The translations under genes were made by a program, and so were the position numbers. Shown one piece after another: positions 55,510-64,000 of a stretch of DNA of 64,000 nt. This DNA is from Salinisphaera sp049568105. GTDB lineage: Bacteria; Pseudomonadota; Gammaproteobacteria; Nevskiales; Salinisphaeraceae. The stretch's first letter is position 1; each line of letters begins with the position of its first letter. The notes under the pieces were generated by a model, which was not told the DNA's origin, made no database searches, and saw only the letters and a list, made by a program, of their open reading frames with translations. Where the stretch lies: contig NZ_CP145335.1 of the NCBI RefSeq assembly GCF_049568105.1, forward strand, positions 3,162,001-3,226,000. Direction: 5' to 3'.

Positions 55510-56715
55510 ATGACCCGACTCGCGCTGTTTACTTCGGCCCTCAGCGGTGGCGGCATCCAGAACTCGATGAGCAACCTGGCGATCGCCTGGGCCGCACGCG
55601 GTTACCAAGTCGATCTGGTGGTCTGCCGCGGCGATCCAGAGATCGCCGAACGGCACCGCGCATCGGGCGTGAACGTGATCGTGTTGCGTGCCTCTGCCCC
55701 GCTGATTGGGCGTATTCTTGCGTTGCGAGCCGACCCCAAGGCCTGGCGCCGGCTCGGCCCGACCATACTATGGCCGATCAGCACCTGGTCGAAACTGCGC
55801 TATCTCGCCGCGCTGCGCGATTATCTGCTCGAATGCCGCCCGGCCGGGCTGGTTTCGGCCATGACCCAGTGCAATCTGGTTGCGGTTTGGGCCTATCGGC
55901 TCGCCGGTATCGACGGTCGACTGCTGGTCTCCGAGCGCAACATGCTGTCGCATTTCGCCAACCCGCAGGCAGCACGGTTACGCTGGCGCCATGCACCTGC
56001 CTTGGTGGGCACGACCTATCGCCATGCCGATGCGATCGTGGCTGTATCAAGCGCGGTCGCCGACGATCTGGCCTGTTGTACCGGCCTGCCCCGCGCGACC
56101 ATCACGCCGATCGTGAACCCGGTGGTCGATGATCGGCTGTATGCCGCAGCGGCGCGCGACAGCGCCCATCCCTGGCTAGATGAGGCCGGCCCGCCGGTCG
56201 TTCTCGGGGTCGGACGACTGGTGGCACAGAAAGACCCCGTCACGCTAATGCGCGCATTCGCCCGGGTTCGGCGCCTGCGCCCGGTACGTCTGATCCTGAT
56301 CGGTGATGGCCCATTGCAACCCGAGCTGCATAAGCTGGCCGAGGAGCTGGGCGTGGCCACCGATGTCGATTTACCCGGCTGGATCGATCCGCCATTCGCT
56401 CATATGGCCAAGGCGGATGTGTTCGTGCTGCCATCGCGCTGGGAGGGCTTGCCAGGCGTTCTGATCCAGGCCCTAGCCTGCGGCTGCCCGGTGGTCGCCA
56501 CCGACGCGCCGGGCGGCTCGGCCGAGATCCTCGAGCACGGCCGCCTGGGTCAGCTGGTCGCCGTCGGTGATGTTGCGGCCATGGCCGAGGCGATCACGAC
56601 GACCCTGGATACGCCCTGTGATCGTGCAGCTCTGCGCCAGCGCGCACAGACGTTTTCCGTGGACGCCGCGGCCAGCGGTTACCTGGAGCGACTATTCGGT
56701 GCTACTTCGCCTTGA
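55510..56715 (+). CDS. Family 4 glycosyltransferase
   Basis: 401 residues, GT-B fold. N-terminal ALSGGGIQNSMSNLAIAWAARGY and C-terminal VLGVGRLVAQKDPVTLMRAF, VLPSRWEGLPGVLIQALACG with the retaining E-x7-E-like motif. Start MTRLALFTSALSGGG at 55510; an upstream GTG at 55456 gives extra residues without homology. Its 3' end overlaps the sulfotransferase gene tail-to-tail by 14 bases. Confidence 0.87.
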   Translation: MTRLALFTSALSGGGIQNSMSNLAIAWAARGYQVDLVVCRGDPEIAERHRASGVNVIVLRASAPLIGRILALRADPKAWRRLGPTILWPISTWSKLRYLAALRDYLLECRPAGLVSAMTQCNLVAVWAYRLAGIDGRLLVSERNMLSHFANPQAARLRWRHAPALVGTTYRHADAIVAVSSAVADDLACCTGLPRATITPIVNPVVDDRLYAAAARDSAHPWLDEAGPPVVLGVGRLVAQKDPVTLMRAFARVRRLRPVRLILIGDGPLQPELHKLAEELGVATDVDLPGWIDPPFAHMAKADVFVLPSRWEGLPGVLIQALACGCPVVATDAPGGSAEILEHGRLGQLVAVGDVAAMAEAITTTLDTPCDRAALRQRAQTFSVDAAASGYLERLFGATSP

Positions 56716-57724
56716 GATCGCGCCAAACCTGCTGCATCTCCCGGATCGGGCTGGCGGGATTCCAGCCAGCGCGCACCCGGGTAGTCCGCAGATGGTCGAA
56801 CTCGGCCAAGAATGGACCGAGATCGCGGACCCCGGCTTCGACCCCGGCCCAGCGCTCGACAAACGCCGGTGAGTCCAGGCTCAGATCGTCCGCGGCAACC
56901 TCGTCGAGCAGCGCATAGCCTTCGGCAGTCCAGCGATTGACCCAAGGATCGGCGATCAGATCGTCGCGAGAAAAACGCGTGCTGGGCTTGCCCTGCACGA
57001 GAAACTGCTCGGCGTATTCGTCGATACCGGCCTGTTCGGCCGGGCCAACCGGCAGATCGAGATCGCGAGCCACGCGCAACAGCTGGCCGCGTGGGTCGGC
57101 CATCAGGCGGTCGAAATCGACCACCGCGCACGGCCGCCCCGCCAGCCGATGAAAATACGGCACCACGTTGACCAGCCATTCCATGTCCGACCAGACCTGA
57201 CGTCCGCGCTGCGGATTGATCTTGCCACGCGAGCGGGCCACGCTCATTGGATTGCGCAGCGCGATCAGATAGCGCACATCCAAATTCAGCGCGTCATGGA
57301 TCCCGGCCCAGAACGGCATGGTGCGCAGGGTGCGGGAGTATTTATACCCCCACAGCGGCGTATCGCCGAAGCGTTGACCCAGGGTTTTGATCGCCTGGGC
57401 CTGGATCTGCTTAATGCGCGGCGTTTCGAACTCGGCATCGTCGAGCAGCCGTACACTGTGCCCGCGAATATCCAGCGCACGCTTGAGCTGCTTGCTGATC
57501 GCCAGCACATCGTTGTCTTCGAAAAAACCGGTCGGATTCTTGCCGCTGCCGCTGCGCAGGTTGTGGCCCAGATCCACGCCGAGCGCTTCTAGACCGCGGG
57601 TAATCGCGCTGGTGCCGCTGCGCCCGGCTCCCAGCACCGGAATGACGGTTGAGCGCTTGGTCTCGGGCGCCGCAGAAGCCGTCGAAACAGCGGCTTCTAC
57701 CGGAGTGGCGGTCTCGTCAAACAT
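56702..57724 (-). CDS. PAPS-dependent sulfotransferase
   Basis: 340 residues. 5'-phosphosulfate-binding loop LGAGRSGTSAITRGLEALGV at 31-50, the 3'-phosphate-binding region RNPMSVARSRGK near 178, and catalytic-type residues typical of bacterial carbohydrate/lipid sulfotransferases. ATG 57724 overlaps the end of the oxygenase gene by eight bases, so the two are coupled. The acceptor is not known; its neighbours are glycosyltransferases. PAPS synthesis genes are not in view. Confidence 0.82.
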   Translation of the reverse strand: MFDETATPVEAAVSTASAAPETKRSTVIPVLGAGRSGTSAITRGLEALGVDLGHNLRSGSGKNPTGFFEDNDVLAISKQLKRALDIRGHSVRLLDDAEFETPRIKQIQAQAIKTLGQRFGDTPLWGYKYSRTLRTMPFWAGIHDALNLDVRYLIALRNPMSVARSRGKINPQRGRQVWSDMEWLVNVVPYFHRLAGRPCAVVDFDRLMADPRGQLLRVARDLDLPVGPAEQAGIDEYAEQFLVQGKPSTRFSRDDLIADPWVNRWTAEGYALLDEVAADDLSLDSPAFVERWAGVEAGVRDLGPFLAEFDHLRTTRVRAGWNPASPIREMQQVWRDLKAK

Positions 57725-58439
57725 CGCGCCGTGCTTCACCGGCCAACCGCCCTTTAAGACGGCGTATGCCGGCCCGCAGGCGATCATTGATCACGACGAT
57801 GAAAACCTTGCGGTACATACCTTCCGGACAGGTGATCTCGCGCACGCCATGCCAGGAGCGCTCCATACGCTGGAACAGCAAGCTGTAGTTGCCGACGCTC
57901 TCGCCCTCGAAAGCATTGTCGAAATCTTCGAAGTCAGGGGCCGACTTGCGACTGAACTGACCGTGGTCGTCGAGGATGACCGTATCGCCGCCCCAGTCCG
58001 GGCTCCAGTCTTCCGGCGGGCTAAAATAGAAGATATGCGAACCGAGCTTGCGCGTAGCGTCGCAGTGCGGCGACACCGAACTGCCGGTCGGCGCGTAGTG
58101 CCAGTGGAAGTTCAGCTGGAACCGGCCGCGGCCGAACATGCGCTTGATGAACGCATGATAGCGATCGCTTTGCAGCTCGCCGACGAACTCGTGCCAGGCT
58201 GGATCGATATCCAGACTTTCATCGTATTCCAGTGCATAGCGATCGTGCGGCTTCTGGCCGTGCGATCGCTTCACACCGAAATTCGGCACCATTTGATCGA
58301 CCGTGGGCAGCGTCTCGTAGAGCCGCTGGTAGGCCTCGTCGGTCAGTAGCCCGGCGGGGTTCATCCACGGATAGGGATAGGCATTCTGGAAACGGCTGGT
58401 TTCGATTGCTTCCAGCCGGTCGAAGTCAAGATATGGCAT
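57717..58439 (-). CDS. 2-oxoglutarate/Fe(II)-dependent oxygenase
   Basis: 240 residues. Double-stranded beta helix with iron ligands H125-x-D127 (SPHCDATRK) and H197 (RSWHGVR). Such enzymes hydroxylate proteins, amino acids or small molecules; this one resembles those found in glycan clusters. It is followed directly (8-base overlap) by the sulfotransferase gene, which suggests one modification pathway. 60 bases separate it from the ELM1-domain gene upstream. Confidence 0.8.
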   Translation of the reverse strand: MPYLDFDRLEAIETSRFQNAYPYPWMNPAGLLTDEAYQRLYETLPTVDQMVPNFGVKRSHGQKPHDRYALEYDESLDIDPAWHEFVGELQSDRYHAFIKRMFGRGRFQLNFHWHYAPTGSSVSPHCDATRKLGSHIFYFSPPEDWSPDWGGDTVILDDHGQFSRKSAPDFEDFDNAFEGESVGNYSLLFQRMERSWHGVREITCPEGMYRKVFIVVINDRLRAGIRRLKGRLAGEARRDV

Positions 58440-58499
58440 CGCACTCGCTCACGCCAAGTGGTGATAGTGGGGCAAGAATAAGGGCGCGCCGATATGCAT

Positions 58500-59708
58500 T
58501 CAATCGGCGAACAGCGCCCGGATACGGGCCACGGTGGTGGCCATATCGGCCGGCGGGCGGGCCGGCGGGTCGGCATCGACCAGGCCGGTGGCGCGCAACC
58601 GCTCGTGAAAAGCCGAAAAATCGCGCCGCGGCTTGAGCCAACCGGCATACACCAGACGGCGGTGGAGCGCGGCCAGCAGACCGCTCGGCCGCCGCACATT
58701 CTTGTCGGGCGCCCACTCGAATAGCGTCACGGGGCGCCCGGTCGCCGCAGCCTCGGCCGGCAAAGACGCACTGTCGGCGGTCACGATGAAGCGATCCGCC
58801 AGCGCGAGATAGGCGGCATAGGGATTGTCGAGATCGTGCGGCCGCCAGCGATAGATATCGGCCGGCGCATCGATCGCCGCCGCCAGCGCCTCGGCGGCAG
58901 CCTGCGGCGTTCTCGGGCTGGTCGAGACCAGCAGGCTGCCGCCGGCCGCATGCGCAGCCGCATTGGCCTGGGCGCCCAGCCGCGCGGCGGTCTCGGCATC
59001 GAACGTATAGCTGGAACTGTCGCCGCCGACCATGACCGCGATCCACGGCCGCGGCAGCCCGGCCAGGCGCTGACCGAACCGGGCCGCGGCCGTCGCCTGT
59101 TGATCTTCGGCAATCACGTTCAACGGCAAGACATTGCGCTGTACGTTAGGGGCCTCCGGGACACGGAACTGATCCAGAGTGACGACCAGATCGAAATGGT
59201 GCAGCGGCATCTGGGCATGCAGCAGATGCACGAGCCGGGTTCGTCCGCCGGAGCGCTTTTTGATCCAGCGCGCGATCGGCGCCGAACGTCGCGAGGCCGC
59301 GATCACCAAATCCGGCCACGGGGGGGCCAGTTGATCAGCTTGCCGGTCCAGAGTGAATGCATGCGCGCCCAGCACTGGATTGGGCAGATGATTAAGCGCA
59401 TTCCACGACAGCTGCCGGGTTTCATATGGCCAGCCCAACGCGTCAGCCAGGGCAATCATCTGAGCATTCCCGCCGGCGCCCTCGCCCAGTAGGACCCAAA
59501 CCCGCGGCAGCGCCTGAGGCGTATTAGTCGCCGCATCGCGCGCGTCTGTGTCTGGCGCCGCATCACCGGCCGGCAACACCTGTTCTGGGGATTCGGTATC
59601 GATGTGTACGCCATCCGAGCCACCGGCGCCCTGTTCACTCGATGCCGAGTCGTTCAGCCCAGCCCCGAACTGTGCGCCCCCGACCGGCGCCTTGCCTGCA
59701 GTCGTCAT
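58500..59708 (-). CDS. ELM1-domain predicted glycosyltransferase
   Basis: 402 residues. The C-terminal 330 residues match the mitochondrial-fission ELM1 family (GEGAGGNAQMIALADALGWP, VMVGGDSSSYTFDAETA, LVSTSPRTPQAAAEAL, DSASLPAEAAATGRPV), which in bacteria is thought to be a GT-B glycosyltransferase. The first 65 residues are an acidic, disordered-looking leader without homology. It follows the paralogous fusion gene after three bases. No start with a ribosome-binding site is seen; the ATG 59708 is kept. Confidence 0.8.
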   Translation of the reverse strand: MTTAGKAPVGGAQFGAGLNDSASSEQGAGGSDGVHIDTESPEQVLPAGDAAPDTDARDAATNTPQALPRVWVLLGEGAGGNAQMIALADALGWPYETRQLSWNALNHLPNPVLGAHAFTLDRQADQLAPPWPDLVIAASRRSAPIARWIKKRSGGRTRLVHLLHAQMPLHHFDLVVTLDQFRVPEAPNVQRNVLPLNVIAEDQQATAAARFGQRLAGLPRPWIAVMVGGDSSSYTFDAETAARLGAQANAAAHAAGGSLLVSTSPRTPQAAAEALAAAIDAPADIYRWRPHDLDNPYAAYLALADRFIVTADSASLPAEAAATGRPVTLFEWAPDKNVRRPSGLLAALHRRLVYAGWLKPRRDFSAFHERLRATGLVDADPPARPPADMATTVARIRALFAD

Positions 59709-59711
59709 CGA

Positions 59712-62141
59712 CTAGCCGGCGCGTACGGCCGCGATCGGGCTGGCATTGGTATCGACGGTCCGGCCTTCGGCATCGGGCAGGCGCAGCATGGCCCGGATGC
59801 GCTGGGCCAGCCATTCGGTTTCATGCCAGGCCGGGGGCCGCCAGGTCTGCAACGTATCGCCCAGCATGCGGACCACCCCATAATCGACCAGCTCTTCGTG
59901 CAGCGCGGCCATATTGCGACGCGGCGCGAAGATTCGACGTTCGATCAGCCGCGCGCAGCAATATTGCAGGCCTTCCTGCGGCCGGCGTGAGCCCCGTGCG
60001 TTGAAGCGATCGTGGCTGGCCTGGGTGACCACCCAGTCTGCCACCCGGCGGCGCAGATTCGGGTTCGCCTCTGGCAAGGGGGCGATGTAGACCGGTTTGC
60101 CGGTCGCTACGGCCTCGGCGATCATCGATTCGCTCTCGCCGGTCACCACGATAATATCGGCGCTGGCCAAATAACCGAGATAGGGATTAGCCGTACCGCC
60201 CGCGCTCGGCCAGGCGACAAAGCGCGAATTCGGCCCGATCGCCGCCTGAATTGCTTCAGTCGCCTGGTTACGGGTCCGGCGACTGGTCAGGATCGCCAAC
60301 TCCCCGTTCGCCTGGCTGACCTGACGATCGATGCAGCAGGCAAGCCGATCGGCAGTCTCGGCATCCAGGACATGCTGGGCATTATCGCCGCCGACCAGCC
60401 ATACCACGTTCGGGCCATTGCCCTCGGCAAACAGATTGGGCCATTGGTCGGCCGCAGCTGCGAGTTGTTCGGCATCCACCTTGTTCGGCGGCAGCACGGT
60501 CTCGATCTGGCGTGGATTCGGCGGCAAGTCGAAGTGTTGGCAGACCACAGCGATATCCTGGGTCTCGCCGACCCGGCCGCCACGCCGGCCCATCAACACC
60601 AGCCGCGTACTACCGTAGCTGCGGCTTTGGATCGCACGCGCGGCGACGGCCGGCAGCCAGCCCGAGGCCACGACCACATCGGGCCATGGGGCCCGCAACT
60701 CCCCGGGCCACATCGGACTGCCGGCGCCGAGCGCATCTCGGCACATGGCCACACCGTAGCGCCATGGCGCACGTAGGATGTCTTTGGGTACGGTCGACCA
60801 GCCCAGCGCTTCGGCCAGGCCCAGCGTCTGGCTACGGTGGCCGGTCTTGTAGTGTAGTAAGGCCCAGACGGTTGGCCGGCTGTTGAGCAGCGCACCACCC
60901 GACCAACGCCAGGTCTTGGGCGCCCGTCCTAGGCGTGGTTTGCGCACGACCAAGCGCCAGTGTCGTGTCGGCGTCCGACGACCGGCAGCCTCGAGCTGCT
61001 GATACCACCAGATTTCATCGGCCGGCGTGCTGCGATGGGCGCTGTCGTCGACGGTGACCGCGACCGCGACCGCACGGCGCGCCTGAGCGAACAGGGCATC
61101 CAGTACCCAGGCCACATCCGGATCGGGGAGCTGGGCCAAGCCATCGGCGAGCACGACATCCACCGGCTCGCGCTCGGCGCCATCGGCCAGCGCCTCCGGC
61201 CGATCGACCTGATTCGGGATCTGGCTCAATCCGCCCAGATTCTCGACCAGGTCGTAGCCGTAATAGGCTACGGTATTGGCTTCGGCATCGGCAATCAGGC
61301 GTTTGAAATCGACCAGCCGGCGCGGCGACGGCCGCTCGAAACGCCGTCCCGAGGCGCGCGCAGCGAAATCCGGTGTCGGATGGCGGGGGCCGAATACTTG
61401 GAAGCCGGCCGCATCGGCCTCGCGCTCGATACTGACCCAGAGCTCGCCGGCCGGGTTATCGCGATAGACGAAATCCTGGGGCGTCGGCCGCCAAGGCTGG
61501 CTATGGATAGTGGTGTAATGCACCAGATGTGACTGGCTGGGCACGTACTCGGCATCGCGCGCGTTCCAGCCATCGTCCAGGTCGCCCCAGAGCCCCGCCT
61601 CGCGCATGCGTTTTTCCAGTTCGCGATTGCCCACGGTCCGTGCCGTGCGCCCATTCCATAAATCGACCATCTTGGCGCAGTCGATGAGCATCACTGACGT
61701 ATCGCGGTCGTTGATCGACAGCACCCCGGCCTCGCCCATATCAAGGTCGAACAGCTCGGCCGGATCGCGCAGGTAGATCTGGTCGGTGTCGTTGTAGATC
61801 GCCCGGCCCTTGCCGCCAGCCAGTTCGGGGATGGTAAAACGATAATTGGTGAAGCCGGTCAGCCAGAGACGGCGTTCGAAGCCGACGAAATCTTTCATCA
61901 GGTGGATTTCGTAGGCCCGTGCCGGATCGCGCACCCGTTCTACCGACCAGATGAAAGTACGTTCGGCGCGAAACTGGACCGCTTCGGTCCCCAAGAAAAT
62001 ACGCACCGGCGGTTTATCGCTGGGCGTGACATCCGGCTTGGGCGGCAACGACAAACACAGAGTTCGCGTCTGCGTCGATTCGGCATGACGCAGATCGCCA
62101 GCCAAAAACGTCGAGATCACCCGCTTGGTTCGAATAGCCAC
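59712..62141 (-). CDS. GT8-like / methyltransferase-like / ELM1-domain fusion protein
   Basis: 809 residues, start GTG 62141 with GGAGG eight bases upstream. Residues 45-240: GT8-like fold (VRIFLGTEAVQFRAERTFIWS, DTD at 118-120, RDPAELFDLD). Residues 275-405: class-I methyltransferase-like (VDVVLADGLAQLPDPDVAWVLD, RRAVAVAVTVDD). Residues 424-800: ELM1 domain, paralogous to the next gene (TVWALLHYKTGHRSQTLGLAEALGW, VVASGWLPAVAARAIQ, VTGESESMIAEAVATGKPVY). A multi-step glycan enzyme is likely. Fusion boundaries are by eye. Confidence 0.8.
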   Translation of the reverse strand: MAIRTKRVISTFLAGDLRHAESTQTRTLCLSLPPKPDVTPSDKPPVRIFLGTEAVQFRAERTFIWSVERVRDPARAYEIHLMKDFVGFERRLWLTGFTNYRFTIPELAGGKGRAIYNDTDQIYLRDPAELFDLDMGEAGVLSINDRDTSVMLIDCAKMVDLWNGRTARTVGNRELEKRMREAGLWGDLDDGWNARDAEYVPSQSHLVHYTTIHSQPWRPTPQDFVYRDNPAGELWVSIEREADAAGFQVFGPRHPTPDFAARASGRRFERPSPRRLVDFKRLIADAEANTVAYYGYDLVENLGGLSQIPNQVDRPEALADGAEREPVDVVLADGLAQLPDPDVAWVLDALFAQARRAVAVAVTVDDSAHRSTPADEIWWYQQLEAAGRRTPTRHWRLVVRKPRLGRAPKTWRWSGGALLNSRPTVWALLHYKTGHRSQTLGLAEALGWSTVPKDILRAPWRYGVAMCRDALGAGSPMWPGELRAPWPDVVVASGWLPAVAARAIQSRSYGSTRLVLMGRRGGRVGETQDIAVVCQHFDLPPNPRQIETVLPPNKVDAEQLAAAADQWPNLFAEGNGPNVVWLVGGDNAQHVLDAETADRLACCIDRQVSQANGELAILTSRRTRNQATEAIQAAIGPNSRFVAWPSAGGTANPYLGYLASADIIVVTGESESMIAEAVATGKPVYIAPLPEANPNLRRRVADWVVTQASHDRFNARGSRRPQEGLQYCCARLIERRIFAPRRNMAALHEELVDYGVVRMLGDTLQTWRPPAWHETEWLAQRIRAMLRLPDAEGRTVDTNASPIAAVRAG

Positions 62142-62203
62142 TGCCGCAGCCTCCCCTATGCCTGATTCAGGCCTCTATTATGGAACAGCCGAGCCCGATG
62201 CGT

Positions 62204-62220
62204 GAGGATGTTTCATCCTC
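62204..62220. terminator. Short hairpin after LpxL-like gene
   Basis: GAGGATG (62204-62210) / CATCCTC (62214-62220), three-base loop, in the 130-base gap between the LpxL-like gene and the fusion gene. No T-run, so a weak attenuator at best. Confidence 0.35.
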
Positions 62221-62271
62221 GTGGCGACAATCCACGGCTGCGCGCACCACCAGCGCTATGCCGACCGCCCG

Positions 62272-63207
62272 TCAGGCATGCTGGCGATAGATGTTTTTCG
62301 GCCAGCGCCGTTTCAGACAAAGCCACTGATCCGGGTTACGCACGATCACGGTTTCGAACAGCTCGTTGATCTGACGGCTCATATCCAAAGCGCGGGTATC
62401 GCGATCGGCTTCGGGGTCGGACACGATCGGCGGGTGAATATTCACCCGGAAACGTCCGTTGGGTAGACGCTCGGCCAATACCGGGACCAGATCGCAGTCG
62501 TAGCGCAGCGCCAGACGCGCTGGCGCGGTATTGGTCATCGCCGGATAACCGAAAAATGGCACGGCCTCGCCGCTATCCAGCCGCGTATCGACGGTCATGC
62601 CGATCGATTCGCCGCGATTGAGCGAGCTCATGAGCATGCGCATGCCGCCGTCGCGTGAGACCAGTGGATTATCGAAGGTCTGTCGCAGACGGTTGAGCTG
62701 GCGATCGACATAAGGATTTTGCTCCGGTGCATAAATCACCGGCAGCGTGAAATTATAATGACGGCTTACCAGCGGCGTGAGCTGCCAGGGGCCGATATGC
62801 GCGGTCACGAATACGGTCGGCCGCTCTGGCCCGGGCGTATGGGCCCCGGGCATCAGGTTGAACTCGACCAACTGATCGCGCCGGCGCCAAATCCGGTCCA
62901 GATTCGCCAACTCGGCCATAGCGACGCCGATATTGGCAAACGAGGCGCGCGTCATCCGTTCAAGCCGTTGCCGACTAGCCTTGGGGAACACCACCCGCAG
63001 ATTGCGCCGGACCTTATCAACCCGAGGCGAGAAACGCCTCACGATTTCGCCGATCCACCCACCGCAGGTAAAAGCAGCCCGCAGAGGCAGCACACGCAAG
63101 AATCCGATCAACAGCCCAATCGCCGCGGCCTCGAGCCGCCATACGATCTGGCGCTGCCACACTGCGACCTCGTGGCTGCGCCGCTTTGAAAAATAGAAAC
63201 GCGCCAT
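62272..63207 (-). CDS. LpxL/HtrB-like lysophospholipid acyltransferase
   Basis: 311 residues with an N-terminal membrane helix (about 22-42) and the family block VFVTAHIGPWQLTPLVSRH. The catalytic H-x4-(D/E) site reads H137-IGPW-Q142, so the acid is glutamine. The other conserved blocks (VYVDRQLNRLR, PVLAERLPNGRFRVNIHPP) are intact. ATG 63207 has GAGGGG about six bases upstream and is preferred over GTG 63213. In an LPS context it would add a secondary acyl chain, but the substitution raises doubt. Confidence 0.82.
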   Translation of the reverse strand: MARFYFSKRRSHEVAVWQRQIVWRLEAAAIGLLIGFLRVLPLRAAFTCGGWIGEIVRRFSPRVDKVRRNLRVVFPKASRQRLERMTRASFANIGVAMAELANLDRIWRRRDQLVEFNLMPGAHTPGPERPTVFVTAHIGPWQLTPLVSRHYNFTLPVIYAPEQNPYVDRQLNRLRQTFDNPLVSRDGGMRMLMSSLNRGESIGMTVDTRLDSGEAVPFFGYPAMTNTAPARLALRYDCDLVPVLAERLPNGRFRVNIHPPIVSDPEADRDTRALDMSRQINELFETVIVRNPDQWLCLKRRWPKNIYRQHA

Positions 63208-63278
63208 GATCACCCCTCGCCAATTATTCTTATTGTACCGGTGTATCTACGCCGCGCCGTTACGGCGCACGAACTGTC

Positions 63279-64000
63279 TCAGCCCATAGCTGCGCGGTAG
63301 CGTTCCTCCCAGGCGCGCTGGTTGGCGAGCGCATCGCGAAAATAAGCCGTGCGCTTGAGGGCTGCAATCATGGCCCGCGAAACCACCTTGCCGGGCATAC
63401 CCATCGGCCGCTCGATATCGAACAGCAGCACCGCACGCTGTTCGTCGGTCTGGTTCCATACCTCGTGGGGATAGGTATCGTCGAAAAAGAACATGCCGCC
63501 CTCTTCCCAGTGACAATCGACATCATCGACCTGGATCAGACAGGGTTCGGGCGAATTGGGCACGCGTAGCCCGATGTGACAGCGCACCAGTCCCTTGGTC
63601 ACGCCGCGGTGCCGCGGGATATGCTTGCCCGGGCCGAGAATCGAGAAAAACGCGTTCGACAGCCCGGGAATCGAATCGAGCATGGCCGCCGTGCGCGGGC
63701 ACAGCGAGCAGCCAAAATCCATGCGCGTGCCGAAGGCATAGAGCATGAAGGTCTTCCACTGATCGTCGGTGGAAATACGCGACTGGTCGGGACTGATCTC
63801 CTGGAAGCTGGGCAACTGATTACGACGCTCGAGCAGATCATCGAGCTCGTCACGCATGGTCGGCCATTCGGCACGAACCGTTTCGGCCCAGGGGAACAGT
63901 GCGTTATCGAGCACCGGCTGGTCCGGGATCTTCGACTGGGCCGACAGAAAATCCATCAGCGTGCCACGGAACAGTTTTTTGCCGAACCGTTTGACGGTTT
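63279..64000 (-). CDS. Aspartyl/asparaginyl beta-hydroxylase-like (LpxO-like), start outside window
   Basis: C-terminal 240 residues visible. The frame is open to base 64000 (TVKRFGKKLFRGTL before the first ATG at 63956), and similar basic leaders occur in the family, so the true start is probably beyond the window. Iron ligands: HIPRHRGVTKGLVRCH and the distal FDDTYPHEVWN. Family members hydroxylate protein Asp/Asn or, as LpxO, the lipid A acyl chain; the neighbouring acyltransferase gene makes the latter attractive. 71 bases separate it from the LpxL-like gene. Confidence 0.82.
   Translation of the reverse strand, partial: TVKRFGKKLFRGTLMDFLSAQSKIPDQPVLDNALFPWAETVRAEWPTMRDELDDLLERRNQLPSFQEISPDQSRISTDDQWKTFMLYAFGTRMDFGCSLCPRTAAMLDSIPGLSNAFFSILGPGKHIPRHRGVTKGLVRCHIGLRVPNSPEPCLIQVDDVDCHWEEGGMFFFDDTYPHEVWNQTDEQRAVLLFDIERPMGMPGKVVSRAMIAALKRTAYFRDALANQRAWEERYRAAMG

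Overview
The window is a gene-dense, high-GC stretch of a gammaproteobacterial chromosome. This is shown by the order lnt-corC-ybeY-ybeZ-miaB, pilS-pilR-pilC-pilD-coaE-zapD-yacG and mutT-argJ-secA with dciA divergent, plus ssb-yajR-uvrA. A halophilic or marine lineage near Salinisphaera would fit, but that is only a guess from gene content. I see no rRNA, tRNA, CRISPR array, insertion sequence or prophage.

Layout: 1-4333 (minus) carries lnt (cut by the window edge), corC, ybeY, ybeZ and miaB. A lone acyltransferase and an ECF sigma/anti-sigma pair follow. From 7503 to 13760 is a tripartite tricarboxylate transporter (tctA-B-C, minus) divergent from its two-component system tctD-tctE, which overlaps a periplasmic binding-protein gene; a near-consensus Pho box lies just before tctD. 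From 13777 to 20026 is cydA-cydB-small membrane gene-cydD-cydC (bd-type quinol oxidase and its assembly exporter).

20124-23409 is a sulfide-oxidation block: a persulfide-dioxygenase-like metallo-beta-lactamase protein, divergent from a type II sulfide:quinone oxidoreductase, a visibly decayed two-gene YeeE/YedE sulfur-transport permease, and a CsoR-family regulator lacking the copper-binding histidine. A perfect 6-bp-arm palindrome overlaps the likely -10 box of the sqr gene. Then come ssb, yajR, uvrA, a five-PKD-repeat lipoprotein, pgeF-rluD, bamD, nadE, two tandem Gfa-like genes, sucC-sucD, the pil genes, coaE, zapD, yacG, mutT-thiE, argJ, secA and dciA.

The last 12 kb (52490-64000) is an accessory-looking envelope island: an MsbA-type ABC exporter, GT2 and GT4 glycosyltransferases, a PAPS sulfotransferase overlapping a 2OG-Fe(II) oxygenase, two ELM1-domain genes in tandem (one an 809-residue fusion with a GT8-like and a methyltransferase-like segment), an LpxL-like acyltransferase with a changed catalytic residue, and an LpxO/aspartyl-hydroxylase-like gene running off the end. 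These would together plausibly build and modify a surface glycolipid or LPS core. This island and the sulfide block with its dead transporter are the most novel parts of the window.
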